64,000 nucleotides of DNA, taken from positions 1 to 64,000 of the forward strand of contig JAPZRK010000077.1 in assembly GCA_027531445.1 (NCBI GenBank), written 5' to 3'. The notes under the pieces are model-generated. The model was not told the DNA's origin. It made no database searches and saw only the letters and a program-made list of their open reading frames with translations. Positions 43,942 through 52,604 of this stretch are shown in pieces (positions within the stretch are counted from its first letter, which is position 1; each line of letters begins with the position of its first letter). Origin of the DNA: Leptospira sp. (GTDB lineage: Bacteria; Spirochaetota; Leptospiria; Leptospirales; Leptospiraceae). A program made the translations under genes and the position numbers.

Positions 43942-44817
43942 TTATGATACGTTCAGTATCTTATCTATTCCTTCTCTTAACTCTACAAACTTGAATTCTT
44001 TCCCTAGCAAACCTGCTAATTTTTCAGGATTGAAGGCGTTATCTACTTTGTTTTTGCTTCGCTCTCGCATATTAATTTCAAGCTTTGGATATTTTTCCTT
44101 TAATATGTTTATCACATCAATAAATCGATATCTCTTACCGCTAACGGCGTTGAAGATTCCTTCTGCCGATTTCTCAATTATAATTTCAATGATTCTACAA
44201 ATGTCTTCTATATATAAAAACTCTCGCAACTCAGTTCCATCCCCCCATAAGGTAATCGAGTTACCTTCTCTGGCAGCTACAGAGAATCCAGACGGACCGT
44301 AGGTATTAGCGGGATCACCAGGTCCATAAATGAGAGGTGGTCTCAAACAAATTAATTTCGTAATCTGATTTAAATCGCATGTCTTTCGTAATATACATTC
44401 TGAGGTAAATTTATTAATTCCGTAGAATGATGTGGGATTAACAAGTGTGGACTCCGAGATATCGATATTTTCGGTTTCCTCTCCGTAAACAGCGGCAGAA
44501 CTCATATAAATCAATTGATAAACTGGACTTTCTATTAGCACTCTAGAAATATTTTCAACGATCTTCATATTCTGATCAAAAACATCTAAAGTATCACCAA
44601 ACTGTCGTTTAACAGCGGCCCCCAATATAACAATATTTTCGGGAGAAAAAAAAGGGATAAGTTCGCGCGTTTGTTTGAGGTCTGTTAAATCAATTTCAGG
44701 CAAAGACCGACCTATAACTTCGAATTTAGCTGATTGATTTAAATAGGTCTCAAGGTTTTTTCCTACAAATCCAGAATGTCCGAGAATAATTATCTTTCTA
44801 ATTTTCTTTATTTCCAT
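43942..44817 (-). CDS. NAD-dependent epimerase/dehydratase (extended SDR)
   Basis: 291 residues with the Rossmann motif IILGHSGFVGKNL, a short second strand VIGRSLPEIDLTD as in NDP-4-keto-sugar reductases, catalytic Tyr-x3-Lys YGINK near 136 after MSSAAVYGEE, and LRPPLIYGPGDP. The form resembles reductases that finish deoxy- or branched sugars, so it may reduce the 4-keto C-methylated sugar made by its downstream neighbours. Substrate not provable. Confidence 0.87.
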   Translation of the reverse strand: MEIKKIRKIIILGHSGFVGKNLETYLNQSAKFEVIGRSLPEIDLTDLKQTRELIPFFSPENIVILGAAVKRQFGDTLDVFDQNMKIVENISRVLIESPVYQLIYMSSAAVYGEETENIDISESTLVNPTSFYGINKFTSECILRKTCDLNQITKLICLRPPLIYGPGDPANTYGPSGFSVAAREGNSITLWGDGTELREFLYIEDICRIIEIIIEKSAEGIFNAVSGKRYRFIDVINILKEKYPKLEINMRERSKNKVDNAFNPEKLAGLLGKEFKFVELREGIDKILNVS

Positions 44818-44852
44818 TAGTAATTATTAAAGCTCAGCATAAGCAAGGATCA

Positions 44853-45515
44853 TTAAAAAAAGATAAACTCGTAATCGCCAGTATATCCAAATTCTTTATA
44901 AATCCATATCCATTCCGAAACACTAAATAGTGATTCTGCAGTTAAAGCCCAGCATTCCAGGTTGAACATTTCTTGTTCATTTCGATAACTTTCCAACATA
45001 AGATACGCTTGCTTTCCAACTCGTTGGAATTCAGTTAAAGCCGTCTTTAATTCAAACATCTTTAAGTTATGAAAAGTTGCTAAAGAAATTACTAGATCAA
45101 ACTCTTTATCCCCAAATGGATATACATCCTGAGCTTGGTGATAAAATAGTGAATGGCTTATTTCTTCTTTTGAATTTTTCAATGCATACTTGGATGCATC
45201 AAACCCGCTAATTATTAACCCGGGTTCGATTAAACTCATTTCATAAAGTAAATAGCCCTTTCCACATCCAACGTCTAAAACCTTAGACCCGGATTTTAAG
45301 TTGTAATCTCGAATCAATGATTCCGCAAGTGGCTTCCATCTTCCAGGAAGATATTTATATCCACCATAACCATATCGACGATCTCCATCCCAATAGTCGA
45401 AACCATATTCTTTGGCCTTAACCATACATTCGACTTTGTTATCGTTCATTCTAGCCAAAACGTCTCGTTTTGTAGCCTGATGGAGAGAGGTTACGTAATT
45501 TTTTAATTGTCCCAT
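44853..45515 (-). CDS. SAM-dependent methyltransferase of the sporadic carbohydrate cluster
   Basis: 220 residues, class I fold with SKVLDVGCGKGYLLYEM (motif I at about 79-90), ISGFDASKYALKNSK and LVISLATFHNLKMFEL. An N-terminal region of about 70 residues rich in aromatic residues (YWDGDRRYGYGGYKYLPGRW in pieces) precedes the core. It starts one base beyond the NUDIX stop, at the end of a set with a LIC12192-type protein and a 2OG oxygenase. Probably methylates their common product. Confidence 0.85.
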   Translation of the reverse strand: MGQLKNYVTSLHQATKRDVLARMNDNKVECMVKAKEYGFDYWDGDRRYGYGGYKYLPGRWKPLAESLIRDYNLKSGSKVLDVGCGKGYLLYEMSLIEPGLIISGFDASKYALKNSKEEISHSLFYHQAQDVYPFGDKEFDLVISLATFHNLKMFELKTALTEFQRVGKQAYLMLESYRNEQEMFNLECWALTAESLFSVSEWIWIYKEFGYTGDYEFIFF

Positions 45516-45516
45516 T

Positions 45517-45930
45517 TTATTTTAATTCATCGAGAAATTTAGAAATATTCGAAAGGTTTCCCTTTAACCCAGGAACCATTATTAAAGCTTCATTCAATTC
45601 TTGTAAATCAAACCATCGCATACTATTGCCTTCATTTAACTTAAATGATTTATCTTCGTTAAGACAAAAAACAGGAAAACAATGATTATGATGAATACTT
45701 TGGTTTCGCCAAAACCAAGAAAATATTTCATCGCCAATGAATCTAGGCTTCCACTCTAATTCTTCTTGCAATTCTCTTGCTAAAGCCGTTTTAAACTCTT
45801 CATTTTCTTCAACTTGCCCACCAAAAAGAGTCCAATGCCCTGGAAACAATATGTTTGGATTATAATCTCTTTGTTGTAAAAAAATTTGTTTTTTATAATT
45901 ATAAATCAGAGCTTTAACTGCATGGATCAT
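45517..45930 (-). CDS. NUDIX hydrolase
   Basis: 137 residues from MIHAVKALIYNY. The Nudix box is complete: GGQVEENEEFKTALARELQEEL spans the G-x5-E-x7-REUxEE pattern, preceded by FPGHWTLFGG. It hydrolyses a nucleoside diphosphate linked to another group, so it may control an NDP-sugar or make a sugar phosphate. The start is uncertain: this ATG follows the upstream stop by four bases; an ATG at 45981 would overlap the LIC12192-type gene by 47 bases. Neither has a good ribosome site. Confidence 0.85.
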   Translation of the reverse strand: MIHAVKALIYNYKKQIFLQQRDYNPNILFPGHWTLFGGQVEENEEFKTALARELQEELEWKPRFIGDEIFSWFWRNQSIHHNHCFPVFCLNEDKSFKLNEGNSMRWFDLQELNEALIMVPGLKGNLSNISKFLDELK

Positions 45931-45934
45931 TGGA

Positions 45935-46336
45935 TCAAGAGTTGATCGATAAAAAACTTGTCGGAATGGTTTTTTTGACATTCCATATACGTTCAATTCT
46001 ATCTAAATGTGAGAGACTTTGAATTGATAGACTTTCCACTGAAAAATGTAAGGACTTATTTAAATCTAAGACTTTATGATAAATTACCTCTCTGTCTTCC
46101 GAACTTTCAGGCAATTGAAATAGACTGTATAACGCGATTCCATCGTATTCTTGAATTTCATCGAGCAACTGTTCGAATACTAAATGACAGCCTTCCATCG
46201 CATATTCCGTTCCACTTAACAAATACTGATACCCATTTTTTTGGCAGTAATCTCGTATCACCAAATTTTGTACATGTTGCGGAACTCTTTCTCCCATAAA
46301 TGCCCTACTAAAGATATAACCTTTTAGTTGTTTCAT
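45935..46336 (-). CDS. Small protein of the LIC12192 type (sporadic carbohydrate cluster)
   Basis: 133 residues: MKQLKGYIFSRAFMGERVPQ, then VIRDYCQKNGYQYLLSGTEYAM, LLDEIQEYDGIALYSLFQLP. From memory this is the 'sporadic carbohydrate cluster protein, LIC12192 family', a small alpha/beta protein reminiscent of resolvase-like N-terminal folds but with no known function. It overlaps the 2OG oxygenase gene by four bases. The consistent neighbours (oxygenase, NUDIX, methyltransferase) imply one shared pathway. Confidence 0.8.
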   Translation of the reverse strand: MKQLKGYIFSRAFMGERVPQHVQNLVIRDYCQKNGYQYLLSGTEYAMEGCHLVFEQLLDEIQEYDGIALYSLFQLPESSEDREVIYHKVLDLNKSLHFSVESLSIQSLSHLDRIERIWNVKKTIPTSFLSINS

Positions 46337-47130
46337 TTGACCGAGGGGAATTTATATTCCATACCGATTTGAGATTGAGTTCGGAGAGTGATTGGTTCAA
46401 AGAATTCACCGATCTTTTTATCCCCATATGGCGTAAAGACTGACTTGAATCTACAGTTCATTGACCAACGTGTTTCCTTTTCACGGTTCACAATGTTTCC
46501 GTGAGGATAACCTTGATCAAATACCAATACTTCTCCGAATTTTACTTCTAAAAATTTTACCTCTTTAGAAATGGATTGGTATAGTTCCTCGCTGTTTTTA
46601 CCAGCTAACTTTTTGAAGTCTTGGATCAACTTTTTTGAATCATCTGGCAATAGTAAATACATTGCTTTTGTGCCATAACAATTTACCAAAGGTATCCAAA
46701 CGACTAATTCATAAGGGGAATCTCCCGACCAAGTATCTGAATGGACTGGTAATAAAGAGCTATTATCGTTTGGAAATTGTATACTAAGATTTACTCTTAA
46801 TTGCATCGACAATTCGTTCCCTACTAAAGAATACAAATATTCCTTTGCAGTTTGAAAGTAATGAAATCGAAATTTTTCATCTGAATTGATACCTTGAATT
46901 ACCTTCAGTCGAAAGGAATTTAAATCTGCCACGGAAATCTTTTCATGGATCGTATTCAAAAAATGATCGGGGTCTTCAACCTTTTCTATGCCCAGAATAT
47001 TACAGGCTACATTTACCATGCTATCTCTTAGGTAGTTAATTGAGGATAGATTACAGGCGGGTCGAATTATATGACCAAATCTCGTATACTCATTAGAAAG
47101 CTGTAATTCTTCGTTCGTTAAGAAGTTCAT
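46333..47130 (-). CDS. 2OG-Fe(II) oxygenase of the sporadic carbohydrate cluster
   Basis: 265 residues. The jelly-roll metal site is H130-x-D132 (PVHSDTWSGDSP) with distal H210 in FDQGYPHGN, and R221 or R227 as the 2-oxoglutarate ligand; VVWIPLVNCYGT lies between them as in phytanoyl-CoA-hydroxylase-like enzymes. It matches my recollection of the sporadic carbohydrate cluster 2OG oxygenase family. It precedes the LIC12192-type gene with an ATGA overlap. It likely hydroxylates or oxidises a sugar chain position; the exact target is unknown. Confidence 0.85.
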   Translation of the reverse strand: MNFLTNEELQLSNEYTRFGHIIRPACNLSSINYLRDSMVNVACNILGIEKVEDPDHFLNTIHEKISVADLNSFRLKVIQGINSDEKFRFHYFQTAKEYLYSLVGNELSMQLRVNLSIQFPNDNSSLLPVHSDTWSGDSPYELVVWIPLVNCYGTKAMYLLLPDDSKKLIQDFKKLAGKNSEELYQSISKEVKFLEVKFGEVLVFDQGYPHGNIVNREKETRWSMNCRFKSVFTPYGDKKIGEFFEPITLRTQSQIGMEYKFPSVK

Positions 47131-47146
47131 TGATTTAAACTAAGAT

Positions 47147-48217
47147 TTAAACAAACATCATATGATCACGGTCTACATCTAAGTAGTCCAGAACCAATTC
47201 GTTTTTTGTATTCGCTACACAATGGTGATTGCAAACTTTGGATGGATTGATCTTAAAAAATTTAGATTTGTCAGACATCCAGAAATCTTTATATCTTTGA
47301 TTTTTAATAGAGCCGATCAATCCGTCTTCCAGATTATAAGCCTTGTCTTGGCAGGGATAAATATTCAAATCGGCACCTATTACATGCAATATCTGCATAT
47401 ATGGGCACCAGTCATAATCTTTTTGAAATTTTAAGTCCAATTCATGATATGCATCAAAAATTTCGAATCCTGATTCCACCAAATCCGATTTTGCTCTCTG
47501 GATTTGCTGACGAACTGATTCAAAGAATGGCTTGTGATACTCTGCATTCTCTTGCGCATTATTACTCACAATGCAAGGAGATGCTTTTACGCTATTTACT
47601 CCAACATCCTTAAGCCTTTTTAATGAATCAAAAACATGAGGCGCATTCTCTTTATCTATAATTAAACTCACCCCAAGATAACATTTCCCGCCTAACTTTT
47701 TAAAATTGGCCATATTATTCATGATCCGAGTGTATTCACCAAGGCCAGTTCGACGGTATTTTACATAGCTTTCATCATCCCAACCATCCATGGAAACTCG
47801 GATCCAAGTTCCATATTCTGCAAAAACTTTTGCAACTTCTCCCTCAAGTTTGGAGCCATTTGTTAATGAGGCAAATTGAATATTGCTACTCGATAACTTT
47901 TGAACTGTTTCCAGAAGATAAGGGTAAAGAAATGGCTCACCACCACCACTAAATGTTATCGCCTTAACTCCCATTTCTATGGCATCATCAATGATTTCCA
48001 ACATCTTATCTCTTGGAATCATATCTTTCTTGACCATATCTTTTCCAAGTTGTAAGTCTTCGGCTTTATATGCACAATACCAGCAACTATGCCCGCACAC
48101 ATTTGTAGGTTTAATTCTGATATGTACTGGTGGAAGAATTGAATCTGTTACAGAGGAAAGTGAATCTAGTTTATCTTTATAGTGGAAAATTTTTGATTTC
48201 GAATAGAGAGTGCCCAT
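47147..48217 (-). CDS. Radical SAM/SPASM domain protein
   Basis: 356 residues with cluster motif C41-x3-C45-x2-C48 (CGHSCWYC), SAM loop FSGGGEPFLYP and C-terminal auxiliary-cluster cysteines (NIYPCQDKAYN, VCNHHCVANTK). It lies between transketolase and the 2OG oxygenase, and I infer that it works in that pathway, for example by epimerisation or dehydrogenation of a sugar chain. The CxxxCxxC flanks differ from the other three radical SAM enzymes of the window, so they are not recent duplicates. Confidence 0.88.
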   Translation of the reverse strand: MGTLYSKSKIFHYKDKLDSLSSVTDSILPPVHIRIKPTNVCGHSCWYCAYKAEDLQLGKDMVKKDMIPRDKMLEIIDDAIEMGVKAITFSGGGEPFLYPYLLETVQKLSSSNIQFASLTNGSKLEGEVAKVFAEYGTWIRVSMDGWDDESYVKYRRTGLGEYTRIMNNMANFKKLGGKCYLGVSLIIDKENAPHVFDSLKRLKDVGVNSVKASPCIVSNNAQENAEYHKPFFESVRQQIQRAKSDLVESGFEIFDAYHELDLKFQKDYDWCPYMQILHVIGADLNIYPCQDKAYNLEDGLIGSIKNQRYKDFWMSDKSKFFKINPSKVCNHHCVANTKNELVLDYLDVDRDHMMFV

Positions 48218-48262
48218 TTATTTTTCTTGGTTTGTAGGTTTAGTTGATAAAGAACTTTTTGA

Positions 48263-49183
48263 TCAATTAAAAGATTTCATTGTCTTAACTAGAGATTCAA
48301 CAGAAATACCCATATACTCAAGCTGTTCATTTTGACTGCCGTATTTTTCAGAGAAATGATCAGGCAATCCTATTCGTTTAATTTTACTCGATTGTTCTGG
48401 TATATGATCATTACAAAATTCAAGAATTGCGCTACCAAGACCACCAATTCTTGTGTGTTCTTCTACAGTAACGAAAGCCTTTACCTTTGGCAACCATTGC
48501 TTCAAAGTATCTTCATCCAGTGGTTTTACCGTATGCATATGAATCAAACCACAATTGATTCCCTGTTTTTCTAATTCAGCGATCGCTTCTAAAGCTATCT
48601 GAGTCATTACACCGGTTGTGACAAACATTCCATAAGTCCCTTCTTTCATTACAATCGCCTTTCCGATTTGGAAACCTAACTCTGGTCTACTGACGACCTT
48701 GTCACCACCTTTAGCCAATCGAATATAAATAGGTGATGGGTAATCCACAGTTTGAGGCATGAGTCGCTTCATTTCTTCTGCGTCGCATGGAGCGATGATC
48801 GTCATGTTAGGTAGAGCTCTTAAAATAGCAATGTCCTCGACAGCTAAGTGTGTCGGACCGAGTGGAGCATAAACAACTCCCCCACCGCTTGCGATCAAAC
48901 GCACCGGCAAGTTATGTAAGCAAAGATCTAATGCTATTTGTTCAAAACATCTTCTTGTAAGAAAAGTTGCAATAGTGTTGATGTATGGAATGAATCCTTC
49001 CATCGCCAATCCAGCAGCCATACCTATCACATGTTGTTCAGAAACTCCTTCCATAAAAAATCTATCCGGAAATTCATTCTTCATCTTATCTAGGACACCT
49101 GGACCTAAATCTGAACCAATAAATACGATTTTATCGTTGGTCTTTGCTAATTCGTAAACTTTGTCTAAACTTGTATTGCGCAT
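48263..49183 (-). CDS. Transketolase, C-terminal subunit
   Basis: 306 residues covering the pyrimidine-binding and C-terminal domains of transketolase. The catalytic glutamate lies in FMEGVSEQHVIGMAAGLAMEG in outline; ITIIAPCDAEEMKRL and VEEHTRIGGLGSAI are typical of the C-terminal half. Together with the N-terminal gene upstream, it makes a split transketolase such as those in many sugar-antibiotic and O-antigen loci. It could supply sedoheptulose-7-phosphate for the heptose genes nearby or add a two-carbon branch to a sugar. Confidence 0.92.
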   Translation of the reverse strand: MRNTSLDKVYELAKTNDKIVFIGSDLGPGVLDKMKNEFPDRFFMEGVSEQHVIGMAAGLAMEGFIPYINTIATFLTRRCFEQIALDLCLHNLPVRLIASGGGVVYAPLGPTHLAVEDIAILRALPNMTIIAPCDAEEMKRLMPQTVDYPSPIYIRLAKGGDKVVSRPELGFQIGKAIVMKEGTYGMFVTTGVMTQIALEAIAELEKQGINCGLIHMHTVKPLDEDTLKQWLPKVKAFVTVEEHTRIGGLGSAILEFCNDHIPEQSSKIKRIGLPDHFSEKYGSQNEQLEYMGISVESLVKTMKSFN

Positions 49184-49193
49184 TGTAATTTAC

Positions 49194-49991
49194 CTATTTC
49201 AAACAATCATACATTGCATGAATTTCTTCTGGGAGAAGTTTTGATTTGTGATGCCAATGAGGGTTATTTTCAGCGAATGGAAATCCTTTGCCCTTTATCG
49301 TATGACAAATGATTGCACTCGGTTTCTCTCCCTCGAATGGTAAAGATTTTAATGTTGATTCTATCTCGCTAACGTCGTGCCCATCAATTTCTTTTACAGC
49401 GAATCCGAAGCTCTTCCATTTATCCGTTAAAGGCTCAAGGTCTAAGACTTCTTTTGTGAATCCATATGATTGTATTTTGTTGTAATCAACTAAGACAGTT
49501 AGATTGGAGAGCTTATGTTTTCCTGCAGATAAAGCCGACTCCCATACAGACCCCTCATTGATCTCACCATCACCAGTTAGAACGAATACCCTATGACTTT
49601 TTTTATTAATCTTCGCGGCAATCGCCATCCCGACCGCTATGGGAAGTCCATGACCTAATGCACCAGTGGAAGCTTCAACACCAGGAATTTTCCCCCTTTC
49701 CGGATGACCACCTAAGATAGAATCAAACTTACAAAAAGTTTTTAAATTTTCTTTCGGAAAAAATCCTTTATCCGCTAAAATAGCATAAAGACCTAAGCAA
49801 CCATGACCTTTGCTTAAAATGAATCGATCTCTATCCGTCCAATTAGGTTCTGCCGCATTGTATTTTAAAATTGAATCATACAATACCATTAGAATTTCAA
49901 GCATTGAAACCGAGGATCCTAGGTGACCCCTTCCACCAGCTTCTAATGCTTCTACAATATACTTTCTTAATTGTTTTGATCGATCATTCAA
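49194..49991 (-). CDS. Transketolase, N-terminal (thiamine diphosphate-binding) subunit
   Basis: 265 residues. The diphosphate-binding motif GDGEINEGSVWESA is followed by VDYNKIQSYG, and HLGSSVSMLEIL and GHGLPIAVGMA precede it. The start must be TTG: it is preceded in frame by a stop (TAA) only three codons upstream, and an AAGG site lies nine bases before the TTG. The frame overlaps the upstream HAD-kinase gene by eight bases. It pairs with the next gene to form a heterodimeric transketolase. Confidence 0.92.
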   Translation of the reverse strand: MNDRSKQLRKYIVEALEAGGRGHLGSSVSMLEILMVLYDSILKYNAAEPNWTDRDRFILSKGHGCLGLYAILADKGFFPKENLKTFCKFDSILGGHPERGKIPGVEASTGALGHGLPIAVGMAIAAKINKKSHRVFVLTGDGEINEGSVWESALSAGKHKLSNLTVLVDYNKIQSYGFTKEVLDLEPLTDKWKSFGFAVKEIDGHDVSEIESTLKSLPFEGEKPSAIICHTIKGKGFPFAENNPHWHHKSKLLPEEIHAMYDCLK

Positions 49992-51624
49992 TTGAAATTA
50001 CCTTTTCCTTTTGTATTTGGAATTTTTTTACTTCTTCAAATAACGTTTTCGCCTTAATCAATTGTGATGTTTGTTTCTTAGCAACTTCTTCGCCCGTCAA
50101 TAACTGTGCAAAAACTCTATTCTGCAATTTTTCAGACAGAAATTCATTTAACAATATCATACACCATCGTAAACCAATAAGAGGAATAAAATAATCCAAA
50201 CGATTGACTAACTGCTGATCACTTTCAAATAATTGAACACTCTTATCTAACCAAAAGCTTTTCAATTTGATGCTCAAATTCATGGCTGGATGCCAGTAAA
50301 AATCAGAAATTAATTTAGCCGGATCATCCCAACCAAAGTATTCAAAATCGATGAAATACAAGGTACCATTAGTAGACAAAATCGAATTATGAAACCCAAA
50401 ATCGGAAGGAGAGAGTATTCGATTTTCCGAGCCAAGCTCCTGGTTGTAGGTCACATTAAATTCTTTATAATGTGAGGACAAAGTTTGGAAATAATCTTCA
50501 AAGGATTTTAGAAACTCATTTAATTCTTGGTTTGTGATCTGACGAAATTTTTCTAGTCTCAAATATATTTGACGTTCAATGTCAGATCCGCGAAGGCAAG
50601 CTTCTGATGCCATTGGGATCTCGACGGATTTTTTTTCCTTTGAGAGAGTGATTAATGACTCAATGAAATCTAATGATTGCTCGATTTCTTTTTCAGAAAT
50701 CAAATCGGGCTTTCTTCCCTCTATATGTTGAAACAGGCCAAGATTCAATAACTTGTTTTGTAAAATCGGTTTAGGAACAGATAGACTGTTGTTGTTGCAA
50801 TAGTCTAACGCCATATACTCATTACCTAATCGATCTCTTTCATCGAAAGTTTTATCTGGATAAGATTTCAAGATTAAACTTTGTTCAGCAGTTTTGACTA
50901 AAAAAACCTTACTGTTTCCTTGTCCTTTGATGGTTTGAATGGAATGAAAACCAAATGAAGGATATTGATCCTGAATCAATTGCAAATATTCGTCTTCCAC
51001 AACTGGGCTCATTAAGTGTTCAAAAATTCTTTTCCAGGAAGAGCATGACTTAATTTTTTCGTCAGGATTAAATGAAACATTCTTATTTTGAAATAATATT
51101 TTTGAACAGCTTTGAGGAAAATGAGGCTCTTCAAAAACTTCCAAAAGATCATCTATAAAAACATCACATTCCAAATCACTAATTCTCTGAACTTTTTGTT
51201 CTCTTCTATCCCAAAAAGAAACATTTTCTGGTTTTAATGCAAATAATCTTTCATCAAAAAAGCCATTTACATTCATCCAATGCATTGCTGCATCACGAAG
51301 ATTGATTTTTTCCTCATCAAAATGCCCAAACTCTGTTTTGTGGCTTACGATGTAGACACTCACATTTCGTAATTTGCAAAAAATCAAAAATTCAGCTAAA
51401 CCATGAAATAATTCAGCGTGAGTTATAAATTTCCCGTAAACCTGACCTTGGATTTTTTGCCAACAGATATCACCTTCTGGTAATTTTAGTATTTCAGATT
51501 TTAATTCGGCCTTTGTACCTTTCCAATTTTCATCTAGGAATCCGAATTTATTTGCTACGATAGGAAAAACCTGATCGTAGTTGACAATCGTATTGTCGAA
51601 ATCAATACCAATCTTCAAACTCAA
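49984..51624 (-). CDS. HAD phosphatase-aminoglycoside/choline kinase-like fusion protein
   Basis: 546 residues. The first ~200 residues are HAD-like: IGIDFDNTIVNYD (nucleophile and general acid), VSHKTEF as motif II and VFIDDLLEVF as acidic motif IV. From about 235 the chain is phosphotransferase-like (APH/choline kinase fold): FLVKTAEQSLILKSY for ATP lysine, LSPSDFGFHNS with catalytic aspartate and metal asparagine, and YFIDFEYFGWDDPAKL. So a phosphatase and a kinase for small molecules are in one chain. It starts with TTG overlapping the upstream stop. Role inferred: heptose phosphate handling or phosphate decoration. Confidence 0.82.
   Translation of the reverse strand: MSLKIGIDFDNTIVNYDQVFPIVANKFGFLDENWKGTKAELKSEILKLPEGDICWQKIQGQVYGKFITHAELFHGLAEFLIFCKLRNVSVYIVSHKTEFGHFDEEKINLRDAAMHWMNVNGFFDERLFALKPENVSFWDRREQKVQRISDLECDVFIDDLLEVFEEPHFPQSCSKILFQNKNVSFNPDEKIKSCSSWKRIFEHLMSPVVEDEYLQLIQDQYPSFGFHSIQTIKGQGNSKVFLVKTAEQSLILKSYPDKTFDERDRLGNEYMALDYCNNNSLSVPKPILQNKLLNLGLFQHIEGRKPDLISEKEIEQSLDFIESLITLSKEKKSVEIPMASEACLRGSDIERQIYLRLEKFRQITNQELNEFLKSFEDYFQTLSSHYKEFNVTYNQELGSENRILSPSDFGFHNSILSTNGTLYFIDFEYFGWDDPAKLISDFYWHPAMNLSIKLKSFWLDKSVQLFESDQQLVNRLDYFIPLIGLRWCMILLNEFLSEKLQNRVFAQLLTGEEVAKKQTSQLIKAKTLFEEVKKFQIQKEKVISIE
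50001..50004 (-). promoter_or_regulatory. Ribosome site for the TTG start of transketolase N-subunit
   Basis: AAGG, inside the last codons of the upstream gene, nine bases before the TTG at 49989-49991; a second AAGGA lies slightly further upstream. It supports coupled translation and the unusual start. Confidence 0.55.
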
Positions 51625-52604
51625 GCCAGATTTATATTTTGCATTCTTTTGATATTAAAATAAAACTCATTGTTTAGAGTGTCTTTCAATAGTCCTTTCT
51701 CAAAAGCCTCTTTCAAATCTTTGGAGGCTTGGATTATAGATCTTTCAGCCTTAAAACCAAGCTTTTTGAAGATCTTCTCCGAGGAAATATGGTAAGAACG
51801 ATTATCATTTGTTGGAGTTGTGATAAGTTTCACATCCGCTCCCACAACTTCCTTCACCATATTCGCTATTTCAGATACTGTAAAATTCAAATAACCTGCG
51901 TTGAAGATTTCCCCAGCGACTTTTTCTTTCGGAGCTGTCATCAATAACAAATATGCATCTACCATATCTTCGATATGGATATTGGGACGTAGTTGTGACC
52001 CACCAAAGACGCTAATTTCTCTTTTGTGGTATGCTAGATTTGTTAAAATATTTACAACCACATCTAATCTTTGTCTACGAGCATATCCACAAACTGTCGC
52101 AGGACGAATCGTAACAGTTGTAAAGTTTTCGGATTGGTATTCTGCCAATATTTTTTCGCAATCAGCTTTAAATTTGGAATAGTCTGTGAGTGGCTCGAGA
52201 CTAAAATCTTCAGTTACATTTGGTTCTTCTTTTACACCATACACTGAAGATGAAGAAGCATAGATAAATCGCTCGACAGAAGAACTTTTTGAGATTTCTA
52301 CCAAAGGGCGAAATGCATCCAAGTTTATTGATTTTCCAAGATCCGGATTTAGCTCGAAACTTGGATCATTAGAGATACATGCCAAATGAATGACCTGATT
52401 ATGACCAGGGATCAAACTTTTGAGTAAAGCTAAGTCTCGAATATCACCTTTGACCATTTTGAGATTTGGATGAGGATCAATTACATCTTCCCCATAAATC
52501 ATAAGATCGAGGACGGTTACATGATAACCATCTTTCAACAGCCTTGGAACGAGAGCTGATCCAACGTAGCCAGCTCCACCTGTGATAAATACTTTGATTG
52601 ACAT
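51621..52604 (-). CDS. NAD-dependent epimerase/dehydratase (extended SDR)
   Basis: 327 residues from MSIKVFITGGAGYVGSALV. Catalytic Tyr-x3-Lys is YSKFK near 138, after YASSSSVYGVKEEP; IRPATVCGYARRQRLD follows. It starts at the ATG that overlaps the upstream stop as TAATG; a longer reading frame upstream of that ATG is read-through of the HldE-like gene. It should epimerise or reduce an NDP-heptose or related sugar, given the neighbours, but heptose epimerase HldD has a different signature. Confidence 0.9.
   Translation of the reverse strand: MSIKVFITGGAGYVGSALVPRLLKDGYHVTVLDLMIYGEDVIDPHPNLKMVKGDIRDLALLKSLIPGHNQVIHLACISNDPSFELNPDLGKSINLDAFRPLVEISKSSSVERFIYASSSSVYGVKEEPNVTEDFSLEPLTDYSKFKADCEKILAEYQSENFTTVTIRPATVCGYARRQRLDVVVNILTNLAYHKREISVFGGSQLRPNIHIEDMVDAYLLLMTAPKEKVAGEIFNAGYLNFTVSEIANMVKEVVGADVKLITTPTNDNRSYHISSEKIFKKLGFKAERSIIQASKDLKEAFEKGLLKDTLNNEFYFNIKRMQNINLA

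Noticed and set aside
43793..44302. A 169-residue plus-strand reading frame
   Set aside because: It lies antisense across two well-supported minus-strand genes (epimerase and methyltransferase-like), has no recognisable motif and no ribosome site; the same holds for all other plus-strand frames that I looked at.
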